A DNA stretch of 64,000 bases from Dyella sp. ASV21 (lineage in GTDB: Bacteria; Pseudomonadota; Gammaproteobacteria; Xanthomonadales; Rhodanobacteraceae). Shown piece by piece: positions 16,635 to 24,937 of this stretch (within the stretch, counting starts at the first letter, position 1; the number at the start of each line of letters is the position of its first letter). Below the pieces are notes generated by a model. That model made no database searches, was not told the origin of the DNA, and worked only from the letters and a program-made list of their open reading frames with translations. The position numbers and the translations under genes were made by a program. The stretch lies in contig NZ_JAELTT010000012.1 of NCBI RefSeq assembly GCF_016428975.1, positions 1 through 64,000 on the forward strand. Direction: 5' to 3'.

Positions 16635-17776
16635 GCCTCCGATCGTTGTTGCCGCTCCGTTGTCGTTGCATGCCTGGCATCGTCTTCCGCATGCAGATAG
16701 ATCGACGTGGTAGCAATGGAGCTGTGGCGTAGGTTTTGTTGGATGTGGTGAATGGGATTGCCGTCATCCGCCTGGTGCGAGGCAGCGGTGTGGCGAAGCC
16801 AGTGGGTCGACACGCGTCGGAGCCGTGCGGCGCGTGCCGGGTCTTCAGCTTCCCAGTCGTCAGCGATCCGGGCGAAGGTGTCTTTGACGATGAGGTAGAC
16901 CGCCGTCGGCGTGAGTGCGTCCTCGCGCCCTGCAATACCCAGAATGAGTGGGCGCCGGCTGCCGACCTCTGGCGTGGGCGATAGCTCAAGAAAGGAGCGG
17001 TAGCGCGCGAACTCTCGCATCAAGGTGTCGCTCAACGGAACCCGGCCTTCGACACCGCCTTTGCCAATGACGCGAAGCCACCACCGGCCGCGGACCAGTT
17101 GCAGATCCGCTTCCTGCGCCTGCGCGGCTTCCGACACGCGCAGCGCAGTTTCGTACAACAAGCGAAGTACCCAGCGTGAGCGTTCATAGCGCTGATGCTC
17201 GCGCGACGTCAGACAGGGCCAGCGGTCCAGCTGAGCCAAGGCATCCGTCCACAGGGGGCGATCCAGAAAGCGCTCGACCTGGGGAGATGCCTTACGCCCA
17301 CGGCGACGACGCGGTTGCAGTGCGAATGGAGATCCTGCCAGGTAGCCCGCACGTACCAGGTAATTGAACAGGCCAGCCAGAATGCCGAGGGCTTGGCGCC
17401 GGCTTCGATCAGATAGCGGCCCGGCAAACAGGCGACGGTGGTCGCCGCGACGCGCCAATGCGTCATCGCACCAATCAGCGGGCGGATTGGCCAGGAAAGC
17501 CTCATAAGCCAGCACGTCCTCACGGGCCAGGCTAGAGATCGCCTTGCCACGCACCTGAGTCGCCCAAGCCAGCAGCCGTTCGGCTTCCTTGCGGTAGCTA
17601 CGGAACGTGTGGGGCGAGTCCATGTATTCGGCCAACCACACGCTTATGGCAGCGACGTCGGTGTCTGCGGCGATCTGGCGAGGCACGCCGGATGGGGCGC
17701 GATTGGCTCCATGGGCGCCCGATAACGGCGGCGGCAACGTCACGTCGGCAGCGATTGTCACGGTCATGTCGGCCAT
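16631..17776 (-). CDS. tnpS: Tyrosine recombinase TnpS (cointegrate resolvase)
   Basis: A 381-residue site-specific tyrosine recombinase. The N-terminal SAM-like DNA-binding domain is at about residues 40-150. Catalytic residues are visible: Arg in ETALRVSEA near residue 206, His325 and Arg328 in HWLRHTAASH, and nucleophile Tyr360 in ATTSIYLHAE. It is divergent from a KfrA-like gene with a 170-base spacer, the layout of tnpS/tnpT in Tn4651-type transposons. There TnpS resolves cointegrates at the intervening site with TnpT help. Its stop overlaps the RES gene start. Confidence 0.92.
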   Translation of the reverse strand: MADMTVTIAADVTLPPPLSGAHGANRAPSGVPRQIAADTDVAAISVWLAEYMDSPHTFRSYRKEAERLLAWATQVRGKAISSLAREDVLAYEAFLANPPADWCDDALARRGDHRRLFAGPLSDRSRRQALGILAGLFNYLVRAGYLAGSPFALQPRRRRGRKASPQVERFLDRPLWTDALAQLDRWPCLTSREHQRYERSRWVLRLLYETALRVSEAAQAQEADLQLVRGRWWLRVIGKGGVEGRVPLSDTLMREFARYRSFLELSPTPEVGSRRPLILGIAGREDALTPTAVYLIVKDTFARIADDWEAEDPARAARLRRVSTHWLRHTAASHQADDGNPIHHIQQNLRHSSIATTSIYLHAEDDARHATTTERQQRSEA

Positions 17777-17946
17777 CGAGCTTTCCTCACTGCCAGGCGG
17801 TCACCTCGCACAGCGTACAGGGCAAAGACTTTTGATTATAGCGATTATCGTAAATTTCCTGGTCATATCGTTATACATATAACGTAATACTGTGATATAC
17901 GGCAAACCACACCGTTCAAATCTGCTTGTGAGCGACTGGAGCCGTT
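17777..17946. other. Probable resolution site (res) between tnpS and tnpT
   Basis: This 170-base spacer is AT-rich compared with its flanks. It contains the inverted repeat CGTTAT-acat-ATAACG at 17869-17884, plus related sequences nearby (GATTATCGTAA at 17843-17853 and GATATACGG at 17894). By analogy with Tn4651-like elements the recombination core and TnpT binding sites should lie here, together with both promoters. The exact core cannot be assigned by eye. Confidence 0.65.
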
Positions 17947-18924
17947 ATGAGCCGCGTCAGCGACACCCGTCAACGCACCCGCGAAGCAGCCGCCAATCTG
18001 GTGGCCAGCGGTAAACACCCGCACGAACTCACCGTCGACCTGATCTATGCCGCCATACAGCAAGGCAGCCGCACCACGATCAACGACGAGCTGAAACAGT
18101 GGAAAAATGAAAAGGCCAAGGCCGATGCGCTCGGCGCCGATCTGCCACCGGCGATTGCTGACACGATGCGCTCGCTATGGGTGGCCGCCGTCGAACAAGG
18201 CGAGCGGGTCTTTAGCGAGCACCGCCAAGCGCTGGAGTCGGACCTGGCGGTATTGCAGCAAGCCCATGATGAGCTCATCAGCGAGCGGGACGCGGCGTTG
18301 ACCGCCGTCGATCAGCTAAGGCACGAGGTGAGCCGACTGCACGAGCAACGCGCCGAACTGCAGCAGCAGCTCGCTAGCGAAACCGAAGCCAAGCGCGATG
18401 CGCTCGGACAAGTCCAGGCCCTGCAACAGGAAGTGACGGCTGTCCGTGCCGACATGGCTCAGCAACTGGAAGCCGCGCGGCAAAACCACGACCGGTTGAC
18501 GACTGAATTCCAGGCCACCGTCGCGGCCCGTGATGCCGCTTTTCAAGTGGAGCGCGACAAGGCGAACGACCGCGTGGAGGCCGCTCAGGCCCGCATGCTG
18601 CAGGAAACGGACGCAGCACGCGAAGGGCTCAGGCAAGCCGAGCAACAGCTGGCCAAGCTGCGGCAGCGAAGCGAAGAGCAGCAGACAAGCCTCACCGAGC
18701 TGCGCCTGGAAATTGCCCGTCATCGCCGCGAGTTGGCTGACAACGAGACACGCCTGGCGACGCTCGCCAGCATGACTGTCGAGCGCGATCAATTGGCCCT
18801 TGAGTTGGCCACCGCACGAGGCCAGACGGCCGGACTGACTGCCGCGCTTCAATCGGCGGAAGCGCGGGCGGTGACAGCGGAAACCCAAATGGCCGCAGGA
18901 CGTAAACGTAGGCGATCTGAGTGA
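17947..18924 (+). CDS. tnpT: KfrA-like coiled-coil DNA-binding protein TnpT
   Basis: A 325-residue protein. Residues 1-60 form a KfrA_N-type DNA-binding domain (TRQRTREAAANLVASGKHPH, then TTINDELKQWKNEKA). From about residue 75 to the end there is one long heptad-like coiled coil rich in Gln, Ala, Glu and Leu, closing with GRKRRRSE. In Tn4651 the TnpT protein helps TnpS by binding the resolution site. Its position divergent from the recombinase supports that role. A plain KfrA plasmid-maintenance protein is the alternative, but the transposon context favours TnpT. Confidence 0.88.
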   Translation: MSRVSDTRQRTREAAANLVASGKHPHELTVDLIYAAIQQGSRTTINDELKQWKNEKAKADALGADLPPAIADTMRSLWVAAVEQGERVFSEHRQALESDLAVLQQAHDELISERDAALTAVDQLRHEVSRLHEQRAELQQQLASETEAKRDALGQVQALQQEVTAVRADMAQQLEAARQNHDRLTTEFQATVAARDAAFQVERDKANDRVEAAQARMLQETDAAREGLRQAEQQLAKLRQRSEEQQTSLTELRLEIARHRRELADNETRLATLASMTVERDQLALELATARGQTAGLTAALQSAEARAVTAETQMAAGRKRRRSE

Positions 18925-19057
18925 GGGTCGCCCCAGCCTTATGGTCGGGGGTGGTGATTCCGCGTGGCCCGCAGCCGGGGCAGCGAAGCGGCTCACATGT
19001 CGAGACCGAGGCTGGCTATGCTTTAACGGAGGAAACGCAGCTATCACCGGAGGGGCC

Positions 19058-19582
19058 GTGAAGCACGCAGATTTTCATATTGGCCTGGAATTCGTGGGGA
19101 GCGCAGGTTTTCGGTGGCGCTGCACGGACGTCGGCACGCGAACCATTCTGGCTATCCCGCTCGATTGCAAGGACCCGCTTTGGTATCAAGGGCCGCCGTA
19201 CATCGCCAAGGAAAAGGTATTCGATGAGCATGAGATCAAGCGCTGCCACTTGACCGAGACGGATGCGCTCACCGCCGCGGTGCGCGAGCATAAAACCTCA
19301 GGTCATCCAGGCTATCCCAATGAGGTTGTCGCGCATATGCTGAAGGCGCGTCACCAGGACAAGGGAGGCCGCTATCCGCATGAAGGCGTGCTGCGTTTCG
19401 ATCGGTGTCGGCCGGATGGCGAAATCCTCCACCCCTACGCGGGTCGGAAGGAAGGAGATGCCTGGGTGGTTGAGTTGTACTTGCCGTTCCTCAACACCTA
19501 TGACGAGATGGCAGAGCTAGATTTTATTGCTCTCCCGATCGCCTCGGCGAACGATATCCGTGTTCGGGCAGACTTGCGATAG
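19058..19582 (+). CDS. Unknown protein linked to the Gabija-like genes
   Basis: A 174-residue protein read from GTG 19058 (VKHADFHIGLEFVGS) with a strong ribosome site, CCGGAGGGGCC. It contains RWRCTDVGTRTILAIPLD near the start and ELYLPFLNTYDEMAELDFI near the end, suggesting a compact soluble domain. I do not recognise the family. The OLD-nuclease gene starts 14 bases after its stop, so the three genes are probably one operon. It could be a regulator, an immunity factor or a third component of the defence system. Confidence 0.75.
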   Translation: MKHADFHIGLEFVGSAGFRWRCTDVGTRTILAIPLDCKDPLWYQGPPYIAKEKVFDEHEIKRCHLTETDALTAAVREHKTSGHPGYPNEVVAHMLKARHQDKGGRYPHEGVLRFDRCRPDGEILHPYAGRKEGDAWVVELYLPFLNTYDEMAELDFIALPIASANDIRVRADLR

Positions 19583-19595
19583 ATAAGGTCGAATC

Positions 19596-21305
19596 GTGAA
19601 GATAAGAAGAATCAGTATTCAGAACTTTAGGGGCATCAAAGATCTGGAATGGAATCTTCCTGACCAGCGGGTATTTTGCCTAATTGGCAAGGGCGATTCC
19701 GCCAAAACGACGATCCTTGAGGCAATCCGCTGTGCTTTCAATCCACAGTGGAATCTCGCATTTAATGACTCTGATTTTCATCTTTGCAAGACCGACGTCC
19801 CGATAAAAATTGAGATCGTGATCGGTGATCTGCCCGACGAGTTCTGCGCCGAGCAAAAATACGGTGCGCATCTGCGTGGATGGGACAAGGCCACATTCAG
19901 CCTTCATGACGAGCCCGAAGACGGTGACGAAATCGTACTGAGCGTCCGCCTCACCGTGGGAAAAGAGCTGGAACCCAAATGGCAGGTTATTACTGCCCGA
20001 AATGCCGATGGTGTCGACTTTCGGTCAGCTGATCGTGCACGAGCAAACGTAGGCCTGATTGGCTCCTATAGCGAAAAGCAGCTGACTTGGGCGGCCGGAA
20101 CCGCGCTCGCCAGGATCACGGAATCTGACAATCTAAGCGAGTCGCTTGTGGACGCGACGCGGGCAGCGCGCAGCTCACTCGATGGGCAGCGCGCAACTGC
20201 TTTAAAGAGTTTCGACACGGCAGCGGCGAAGTCGGAAGCGGTGGCAAAGAAGCTTGGCGTTCCGGTCGACGATTCGTTCAAAGCCCACCTTGACCTCGCA
20301 TCCATCAGCATCAGGCTGGGCGGTCTGACGTTGCACGACGGGGAAATACCGTTGCGACAGCTCGGGCTGGGGTCGCGAAGAATGCTTTTGTGTGGCATCC
20401 AGAAGGAAGGTCTCGACGAGCAGCACATCACGCTGTTCGATGAGGTAGAGCTTGGCTTGGAGCCTCATCGGATCGCGCGCCTGATGCGACATATCAAAGA
20501 GGATCCAGCGGGGCAGTATTTCCTGACGACTCACTCGCCCTCAGTCTTGCGTGAGCTGACGGTTGATGAACTTCATGTCGTGCACAAATTGGAAGGCGGC
20601 GTAGAGGTGGTCGCAACCACCGGAAAAGACTTGGACGGACTCAATGTTCAAGGTCACATCCGGTCCAGCGCGGAAGCGTTTCTATCGATGAAAGTCATCG
20701 TTTGCGAGGGCGCGACCGAGGTTGGTTTTCTACGTGGCCTGGATAATTTCTGGGTGGCGGAAGGCCTCAATCCATTGTCCTACGCGGGTGCCACTCTGCT
20801 GGATGCGCACGGTGCGAGCAAGATCAAACCCCTCGCTGCGGGATTCAAAGCCCTTCACTACGACGTCTTTGCGGTGGCCGATGGGGATGCCCCGCAACAG
20901 TTCTCGCCTAACGATGCGGAAGATCTAACAAAACAAGCGATCGAAGTGCTTATTTGGTCCGATCAGCTTGCTCTTGAACAGCGGGCCATGCTCGATTTGC
21001 CGTGGAGCAGCGTTCTTGCATCTGTCAAGTTAGGGCAGGATCTTGGGCATCCAGTCCACGACAACGTCCGCTCAAAATTGGACGTAGCCCTAGATGCCGA
21101 CGTCATGAAATGGCCCGAGTCTCCGGAGCTTCGAAAAGCGATCGGTGATGCAGCAAAGTCCAAGTCGTCCCCGTGGTTCAAATCCATTTCCGATGCGCAG
21201 GCGTGGTTTGAAGTGGTTGCTCCCGCCTTCGCGGATCCGGATTTCAAACAGCGTGAGCTGGCCAGCAAACTGAGTCGGCTCCGCACATGGGTGGACCATG
21301 GATGA
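19596..21305 (+). CDS. OLD-family ATP-dependent endonuclease, Gabija GajA-like
   Basis: A 569-residue protein, close to GajA in length. The N-terminus is an SMC-like ABC ATPase: residues 1-14 MKIRRISIQNFRGI and Walker A at 31-38 GKGDSAKT, with Ala replacing the usual last Gly. The signature-like LGLGSRRMLLCG, Walker B HITLFDEVELGLEPH and the His switch FLTTHSPSVLREL follow. A TOPRIM nuclease domain comes after, with VIVCEGATEVGFL near residue 370 (catalytic Glu) and FAVADGD near 428 (Asp pair). Class 2 OLD nucleases paired with a UvrD helicase define Gabija, which nicks phage DNA when nucleotides are depleted. The GTG start has AAGG upstream. It overlaps the helicase gene by 8 bases. Confidence 0.85.
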   Translation: MKIRRISIQNFRGIKDLEWNLPDQRVFCLIGKGDSAKTTILEAIRCAFNPQWNLAFNDSDFHLCKTDVPIKIEIVIGDLPDEFCAEQKYGAHLRGWDKATFSLHDEPEDGDEIVLSVRLTVGKELEPKWQVITARNADGVDFRSADRARANVGLIGSYSEKQLTWAAGTALARITESDNLSESLVDATRAARSSLDGQRATALKSFDTAAAKSEAVAKKLGVPVDDSFKAHLDLASISIRLGGLTLHDGEIPLRQLGLGSRRMLLCGIQKEGLDEQHITLFDEVELGLEPHRIARLMRHIKEDPAGQYFLTTHSPSVLRELTVDELHVVHKLEGGVEVVATTGKDLDGLNVQGHIRSSAEAFLSMKVIVCEGATEVGFLRGLDNFWVAEGLNPLSYAGATLLDAHGASKIKPLAAGFKALHYDVFAVADGDAPQQFSPNDAEDLTKQAIEVLIWSDQLALEQRAMLDLPWSSVLASVKLGQDLGHPVHDNVRSKLDVALDADVMKWPESPELRKAIGDAAKSKSSPWFKSISDAQAWFEVVAPAFADPDFKQRELASKLSRLRTWVDHG

Positions 21306-22728
21306 GGACCTGGCTCGCACGCTCGCCCAGTTCGTCGGCAAAGGCTATGTCATCGCGCCCGCGGGCTATGGTAAGACGCACCTGATCGCATCGGCTGTCA
21401 AGGCCGCATCGAAACGGCAATTGGTCCTGACACATACCTATGCCGGCGTCCACGCGATCAAGAAAAAAATGCAGTCCCTGGCAGTTCCTAGTTCGAACTA
21501 CCAAATAGACACGATAGCGAGCTGGGCGCTTAGGTTGTGCCTGTATTTCCCGAAGACGTCGAAGTGGACGAAGGAATACCCAGAAGCCAAAGATTGGGGA
21601 AGGCTCTACGAAGCGTGTGCCGGCTTGCTTGAAAGGCCGTTTGTTGAACGACTCGTGCGATGTTCCTATGCCGGCATCTATGTCGACGAGTACCAAGACT
21701 GCTCCACACAGCAGCATCTGCTGATCAGTGCGTTGGCAAATCTACTTCCTTGTCGTCTATTGGGCGACCCTATGCAAGCCATCTTCGACTTTGATGACCA
21801 ACCAATAAATTGGGAACAGCAGATATACCCGCACTACAAGCTGCTGGGTGAGCTCACGAAACCATGGCGCTGGCATATAGCGGGAGCCACGGAACTGGGG
21901 GACTGGCTTGATGATGTCGGCAAACGTCTTCGTGCGGGCCAACAAATTTCCCTCGCCGCTCCATTGCCCAAAGGCATCAAGCGGGTTTCTGTCGATTTGA
22001 CAGACTTCACGAACATGAAACGCCTGAACTTCTTCTATCCCTTTTTGGATCATGACGAAGCAGTAATCGCCATTCACGCCGGCGATCAAAAGTCCAAGAA
22101 CAAGACCCACAAGCTCGCGCAGTCCCTTGGTGGTAAGTTTTCCAGTATTGAAGAGGTCGAAGGCAAGGACCTCTTCAATTTCATCAAGAAGCTCGAAGCG
22201 GCAAAAGAGGCAGGCCAAAGACTCTGCCTTGTGATCGAGTTCTGTAAGAAGTGTTGTAACGGTGTCGGTGAAATTCTGAGCGCGGCGACAAAGCGAGGCG
22301 AGTTGGCGAAAGCCACTCGGGCGACTAAATATCCAGATGTCTTGCATGCTGCGAACCAATACCTGGCATGCGACTCAACGCCGAATTTGGTGCGTTTGAT
22401 TAATGCCATTCAAGGCAACCCTCAGACTTCGATCTACAGGCGCGACCTTCTGTATCGGCTTCTGAGCGTCCTTCGCGTGCATCAAGCTAACGAAGGGCTG
22501 AGCCTGTCCGAAAGCGCTCATCGGTATCAACGCGATTTTCGGCACTCCGGGCGACCAATTCGACATAACAAGCTCATCGGGACTACTTTGCTCGTGAAGG
22601 GGCTTGAATACCCACACGCGATCGTCCTGGAGGCGGATGCGATGTCTCCAAAGGACTTGTACGTCGCACTGACGCGTGGCGCGAAGACGGTCACGATCGT
22701 AAGCCTAAAAACGGTATTGCCTGGCTGA
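21298..22728 (+). CDS. UvrD/Rep-like SF1 helicase, Gabija GajB-like
   Basis: A 476-residue helicase, GajB-sized and much shorter than housekeeping UvrD. Motif I is PAGYGKTHLIASA (residues 20-32), motif II IYVDEYQDCS (near 130), motif III LLGDPMQAIFDFDD, motif V LLVKGLEYPHAIVLE and motif VI LYVALTRGAKTV. The 2B/1B domains are reduced. The ATG overlaps the end of the OLD nuclease gene, so equal amounts are likely made. In Gabija, GajB is activated by DNA ends and joins GajA in a large complex. The operon ends about 145 bases inside the right end of the transposon. Confidence 0.85.
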   Translation: MDEDLARTLAQFVGKGYVIAPAGYGKTHLIASAVKAASKRQLVLTHTYAGVHAIKKKMQSLAVPSSNYQIDTIASWALRLCLYFPKTSKWTKEYPEAKDWGRLYEACAGLLERPFVERLVRCSYAGIYVDEYQDCSTQQHLLISALANLLPCRLLGDPMQAIFDFDDQPINWEQQIYPHYKLLGELTKPWRWHIAGATELGDWLDDVGKRLRAGQQISLAAPLPKGIKRVSVDLTDFTNMKRLNFFYPFLDHDEAVIAIHAGDQKSKNKTHKLAQSLGGKFSSIEEVEGKDLFNFIKKLEAAKEAGQRLCLVIEFCKKCCNGVGEILSAATKRGELAKATRATKYPDVLHAANQYLACDSTPNLVRLINAIQGNPQTSIYRRDLLYRLLSVLRVHQANEGLSLSESAHRYQRDFRHSGRPIRHNKLIGTTLLVKGLEYPHAIVLEADAMSPKDLYVALTRGAKTVTIVSLKTVLPG

Positions 22729-22774
22729 TATCGCCGGGTGACGGCGCGATCTCCGGCGCCGAGTAGGGAGCGGG

Positions 22775-22794
22775 GAGCGGTGCGGGGACCGCTC
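22775..22794 (+). terminator. Hairpin after the Gabija-like operon
   Basis: A 7-bp stem GAGCGGT/ACCGCTC with a 6-base loop lies 47 bases downstream of the helicase stop. There is no T-tract, so the role is tentative. Between it and the right repeat I see no other gene. Confidence 0.4.
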
Positions 22795-22872
22795 ATTCGC
22801 GCCCGGGCAGGCGGAGAGCCTCGGCACCTTGATTTCCTTGTAACGCATTGAAAGTAGGAGTGAATCGGCTTC

Positions 22873-22909
22873 CTACTTATCAAAATTACACGTATCTCGG
22901 CTCAACCCC
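22873..22909 (-). repeat. Right terminal inverted repeat
   Basis: This is the reverse complement of the left repeat with one mismatch. Read outward it ends GGCTCAACCCC at 22909 and is directly followed by the target duplication ATAAC at 22910-22914. Imperfect similarity continues inward to about 22861. Confidence 0.94.
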
Positions 22910-22920
22910 ATAACCGTCAT
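22910..22920 (-). pseudogene. Severed start of the interrupted gene, with right target duplication
   Basis: Bases 22910-22914 are the right copy of ATAAC. On the minus strand 22920-22910 read ATG ACG GTT AT, the native first codons of the gene now continuing at 8183 and below (MTV-ISSGKTG). AAGGAAGTGGTGAGATC upstream gives a plausible ribosome site. The fragment lies 57 bases after the telA-like stop, so the intact gene was probably in the telA operon. Confidence 0.85.
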
Positions 22921-22977
22921 GATCTCACCACTTCCTTATGCGTAATGCCTGCTCAAAATGGATAGAAATGGAGGCTG

Positions 22978-24093
22978 TCACGCCGCGCCGGCGCGATCGC
23001 TACCGATGCGGTGGGACGCAGCGGCGTCCAACGGTCGCGCGAGCTGGGCCTGCACGTTCTGCTTGAGGAGGCGCACCTTTTCCTCAACCTGCGCGCGTGT
23101 GCGTTGGCCCTCATCCTGGATGCGGCGCACGTCGTCGTAGGTCTTGACCAAGTCTTCTTGCACCGCCTGCAGGGTGTCCACGTCGATGGCGAGCCGCTGG
23201 TTCGCCTCGGCCGCACGCACCGTGTTCTTCTGGAGAAGCTTCGCGTTCTCGCGAAGGAGCTGGTTGTTGGTCGCGTCGATGCGTTCCGCGAAATCAACGG
23301 CGCGCTTCTGGTCTTCGAGGGCAACTCGCAGGACGAACTGACGCTTGAAGTTTGGAATCGTGATGGTCTTCGCGCTGCTGAATTTATCCAGCAACTGCGT
23401 GTCGTTGTCCTGCAGCATGCGGATCATGGGTAGCTGCTGAAGGTTCGAGTGCTGCAGAACGATCATGTCGGCGATGCGCTTATCGAGCACCTGAATGACG
23501 GTCTTCTTCTCGCTCTGCGCCATCGCCTCTTCCGGGTTTGCGGCGTCGGGCATTGCGTCGTATTCGCTCTGCAGCTCGGCGAGCTTCTGCTTGCCCGCCA
23601 GGATGTGTTGGCCGATCAGGCGATACTCGTCGCGCACGGAGATGGCCATCGCGTCCATGTCCCTGATGCGGAGGCTCAGCGTCCGCTCTGTTGTTTCGAC
23701 CTGCGCCGCGAGCTTGCTGACCTGCTCTTCGACGGTGTTGAAGCGCGCGATCGCCTTTTCCTTGGCATTCGTGATGCGGTCAATCAAGGGGCCGATCACC
23801 GGAACGCCCGAGCGGTTCCCGTTCAGCGCGGTCAGGTTCGCCTTTCCGGCTGCCGCCGCGAGGTCGTTAAGCAGTTCGCCGGCGTTGTCGAGGTCCTTAG
23901 ATCGGACCTGAGCGAGGATGTTGTCCGTGAAGCTGCTGGTGTGTTTGCCGATCTCGAGACCAAAGGCAGAGATCGTTGCCGGAGAGGAGGCATCGATGGA
24001 AGCTTTCAGCTGCTGCACGGCGGGCAGATCCTCCTCGCGCAGACCGAGGTTGCGCAGTTCCTTGGAGTCGGCAGCGATGGCGACGTTGTTCAT
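22978..24093 (-). CDS. telA: TelA/KlaA-family toxic anion resistance-like protein
   Basis: A 371-residue helical protein of the TelA family. Characteristic stretches are VPVIGPLIDRITNAKEKAIAR and TLSLRIRDMDAMAISVRDEY, plus the C-terminal LDTLQAV-like segment with long helices. TelA/KlaA proteins were named from tellurite resistance on IncP plasmids, but many plasmid copies have no proven link to tellurite and may act in stress or plasmid maintenance. The start at 24093 has GGAGC upstream. The gene upstream (24144) is 50 bases away and also helical, a common telA partner position. The transposon sits 68 bases downstream. Confidence 0.88.
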   Translation of the reverse strand: MNNVAIAADSKELRNLGLREEDLPAVQQLKASIDASSPATISAFGLEIGKHTSSFTDNILAQVRSKDLDNAGELLNDLAAAAGKANLTALNGNRSGVPVIGPLIDRITNAKEKAIARFNTVEEQVSKLAAQVETTERTLSLRIRDMDAMAISVRDEYRLIGQHILAGKQKLAELQSEYDAMPDAANPEEAMAQSEKKTVIQVLDKRIADMIVLQHSNLQQLPMIRMLQDNDTQLLDKFSSAKTITIPNFKRQFVLRVALEDQKRAVDFAERIDATNNQLLRENAKLLQKNTVRAAEANQRLAIDVDTLQAVQEDLVKTYDDVRRIQDEGQRTRAQVEEKVRLLKQNVQAQLARPLDAAASHRIGSDRAGAA

Positions 24094-24143
24094 AGGTGCT
24101 CCGATAGAAGATTGATGGAAAGTCAGCGCAGGCAAGGGTTGGA

Positions 24144-24782
24144 TCAGTGACGCGTGCTGTTGGTGGAGCCCTGGGCTGCTCCGGCGACAACGGCGAAGGT
24201 GTGATGGTCAAAAAGGGGAAGAAGCGTGCCGCGGGCTTCTTCAAAGCGCGCGATGAGGTGGTCGGAATTGCTGATGGCCAGACGCATCTGTTCGACGGTC
24301 AGGCCAAGGGAAATAATGTAGGTGTCCAGATTGGCGAGTCGGCGCAGGTGTCGGTCACGTTCCTCGGAGGGGACGGAAGCGGTTTCACGGCGACCTTCTT
24401 CCACCAAGTCCATCTGCCGCTGGCGTTCAAGCTCGGCTTGGACGATGGCTTCTTGGAGGACACCTTTAAGGTGACGAACGCGCTCGCATGCGTCGGCCGC
24501 TTCCGCTGCGAGGCCGGGGAGCGCCTCGCGGGAGCGGACGTACTCCAGGCGCTGCTGCAGGTGAGCACCCGTGAAGCGAGCCCAGAACGTCGGCTTGACC
24601 TGCAATGGGCGCGGGTCGGCGGCTTTCACGCCCTGCATGAGGCGCTCCAGTGCGTCCGACAGCGTCGCGGTGGGCGCTGCAGCCATTTCCTCGTTCGCGC
24701 CCTTGATCATCTCGTTGACGTCAGGCGTGGCCTGATCTGGACGGTCGGCAATCGCCTCGCCGGCGGCGGAGTCCTTTCCCAT
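24144..24782 (-). CDS. Helical protein co-transcribed with telA
   Basis: A 212-residue protein from ATG 24782 (MGKDSAAGEAIADRP). It has a disordered start, then TFWARFTGAHLQQRLEYVRS and predicted long helices to residue 200 with coiled-coil character (QAELERQRQMDLVEEGRR). Proteins of this kind precede TelA on many plasmids and may form a complex with it. GAGGAT lies 8 bases upstream of the chosen start. The function is unknown. Confidence 0.72.
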   Translation of the reverse strand: MGKDSAAGEAIADRPDQATPDVNEMIKGANEEMAAAPTATLSDALERLMQGVKAADPRPLQVKPTFWARFTGAHLQQRLEYVRSREALPGLAAEAADACERVRHLKGVLQEAIVQAELERQRQMDLVEEGRRETASVPSEERDRHLRRLANLDTYIISLGLTVEQMRLAISNSDHLIARFEEARGTLLPLFDHHTFAVVAGAAQGSTNSTRH

Positions 24783-24937
24783 GCGTATCCTCTGCTTCGT
24801 AGTGAGCGCGCCGATGGCCGGCGCACCGTGGTTCCCGGGCAAAATTCTAGGAATCGGCCGGCGCTCGGCCCCGGAGAAAGGAGGTCAATTGAGGTGCCTC
24901 TTTCCGGGATTGCTTGACTTTTCCGTGGAAGGCTGAG

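Larger units (their letters stand above)
8189..22909. mobile_element. Tn3-family transposon, Tn4651 (TnpS/TnpT) subgroup, with arsenic and defence cargo
   Basis: A 14,721-bp element bounded by 37-bp inverted repeats (one mismatch) and flanked by ATAAC duplications. It encodes a 986-residue Tn3 transposase near the left end. It also carries a tyrosine recombinase divergent from a KfrA-like coiled-coil protein with a spacer between them, the cointegrate-resolution layout of the Tn4651 subgroup. Passengers are the arsenic genes (11442-15349), a RES-domain gene (15471) and an OLD-nuclease/UvrD-helicase pair with a linked third gene (19058-22728). Intact ends and a perfect duplication suggest recent movement into the plasmid. 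The site is codon 3-4 of a gene directly downstream of telA. Confidence 0.93.

Noticed and set aside
23449-24150. Plus-strand open frame of 233 codons
   Set aside because: It is antisense to the telA-like gene.
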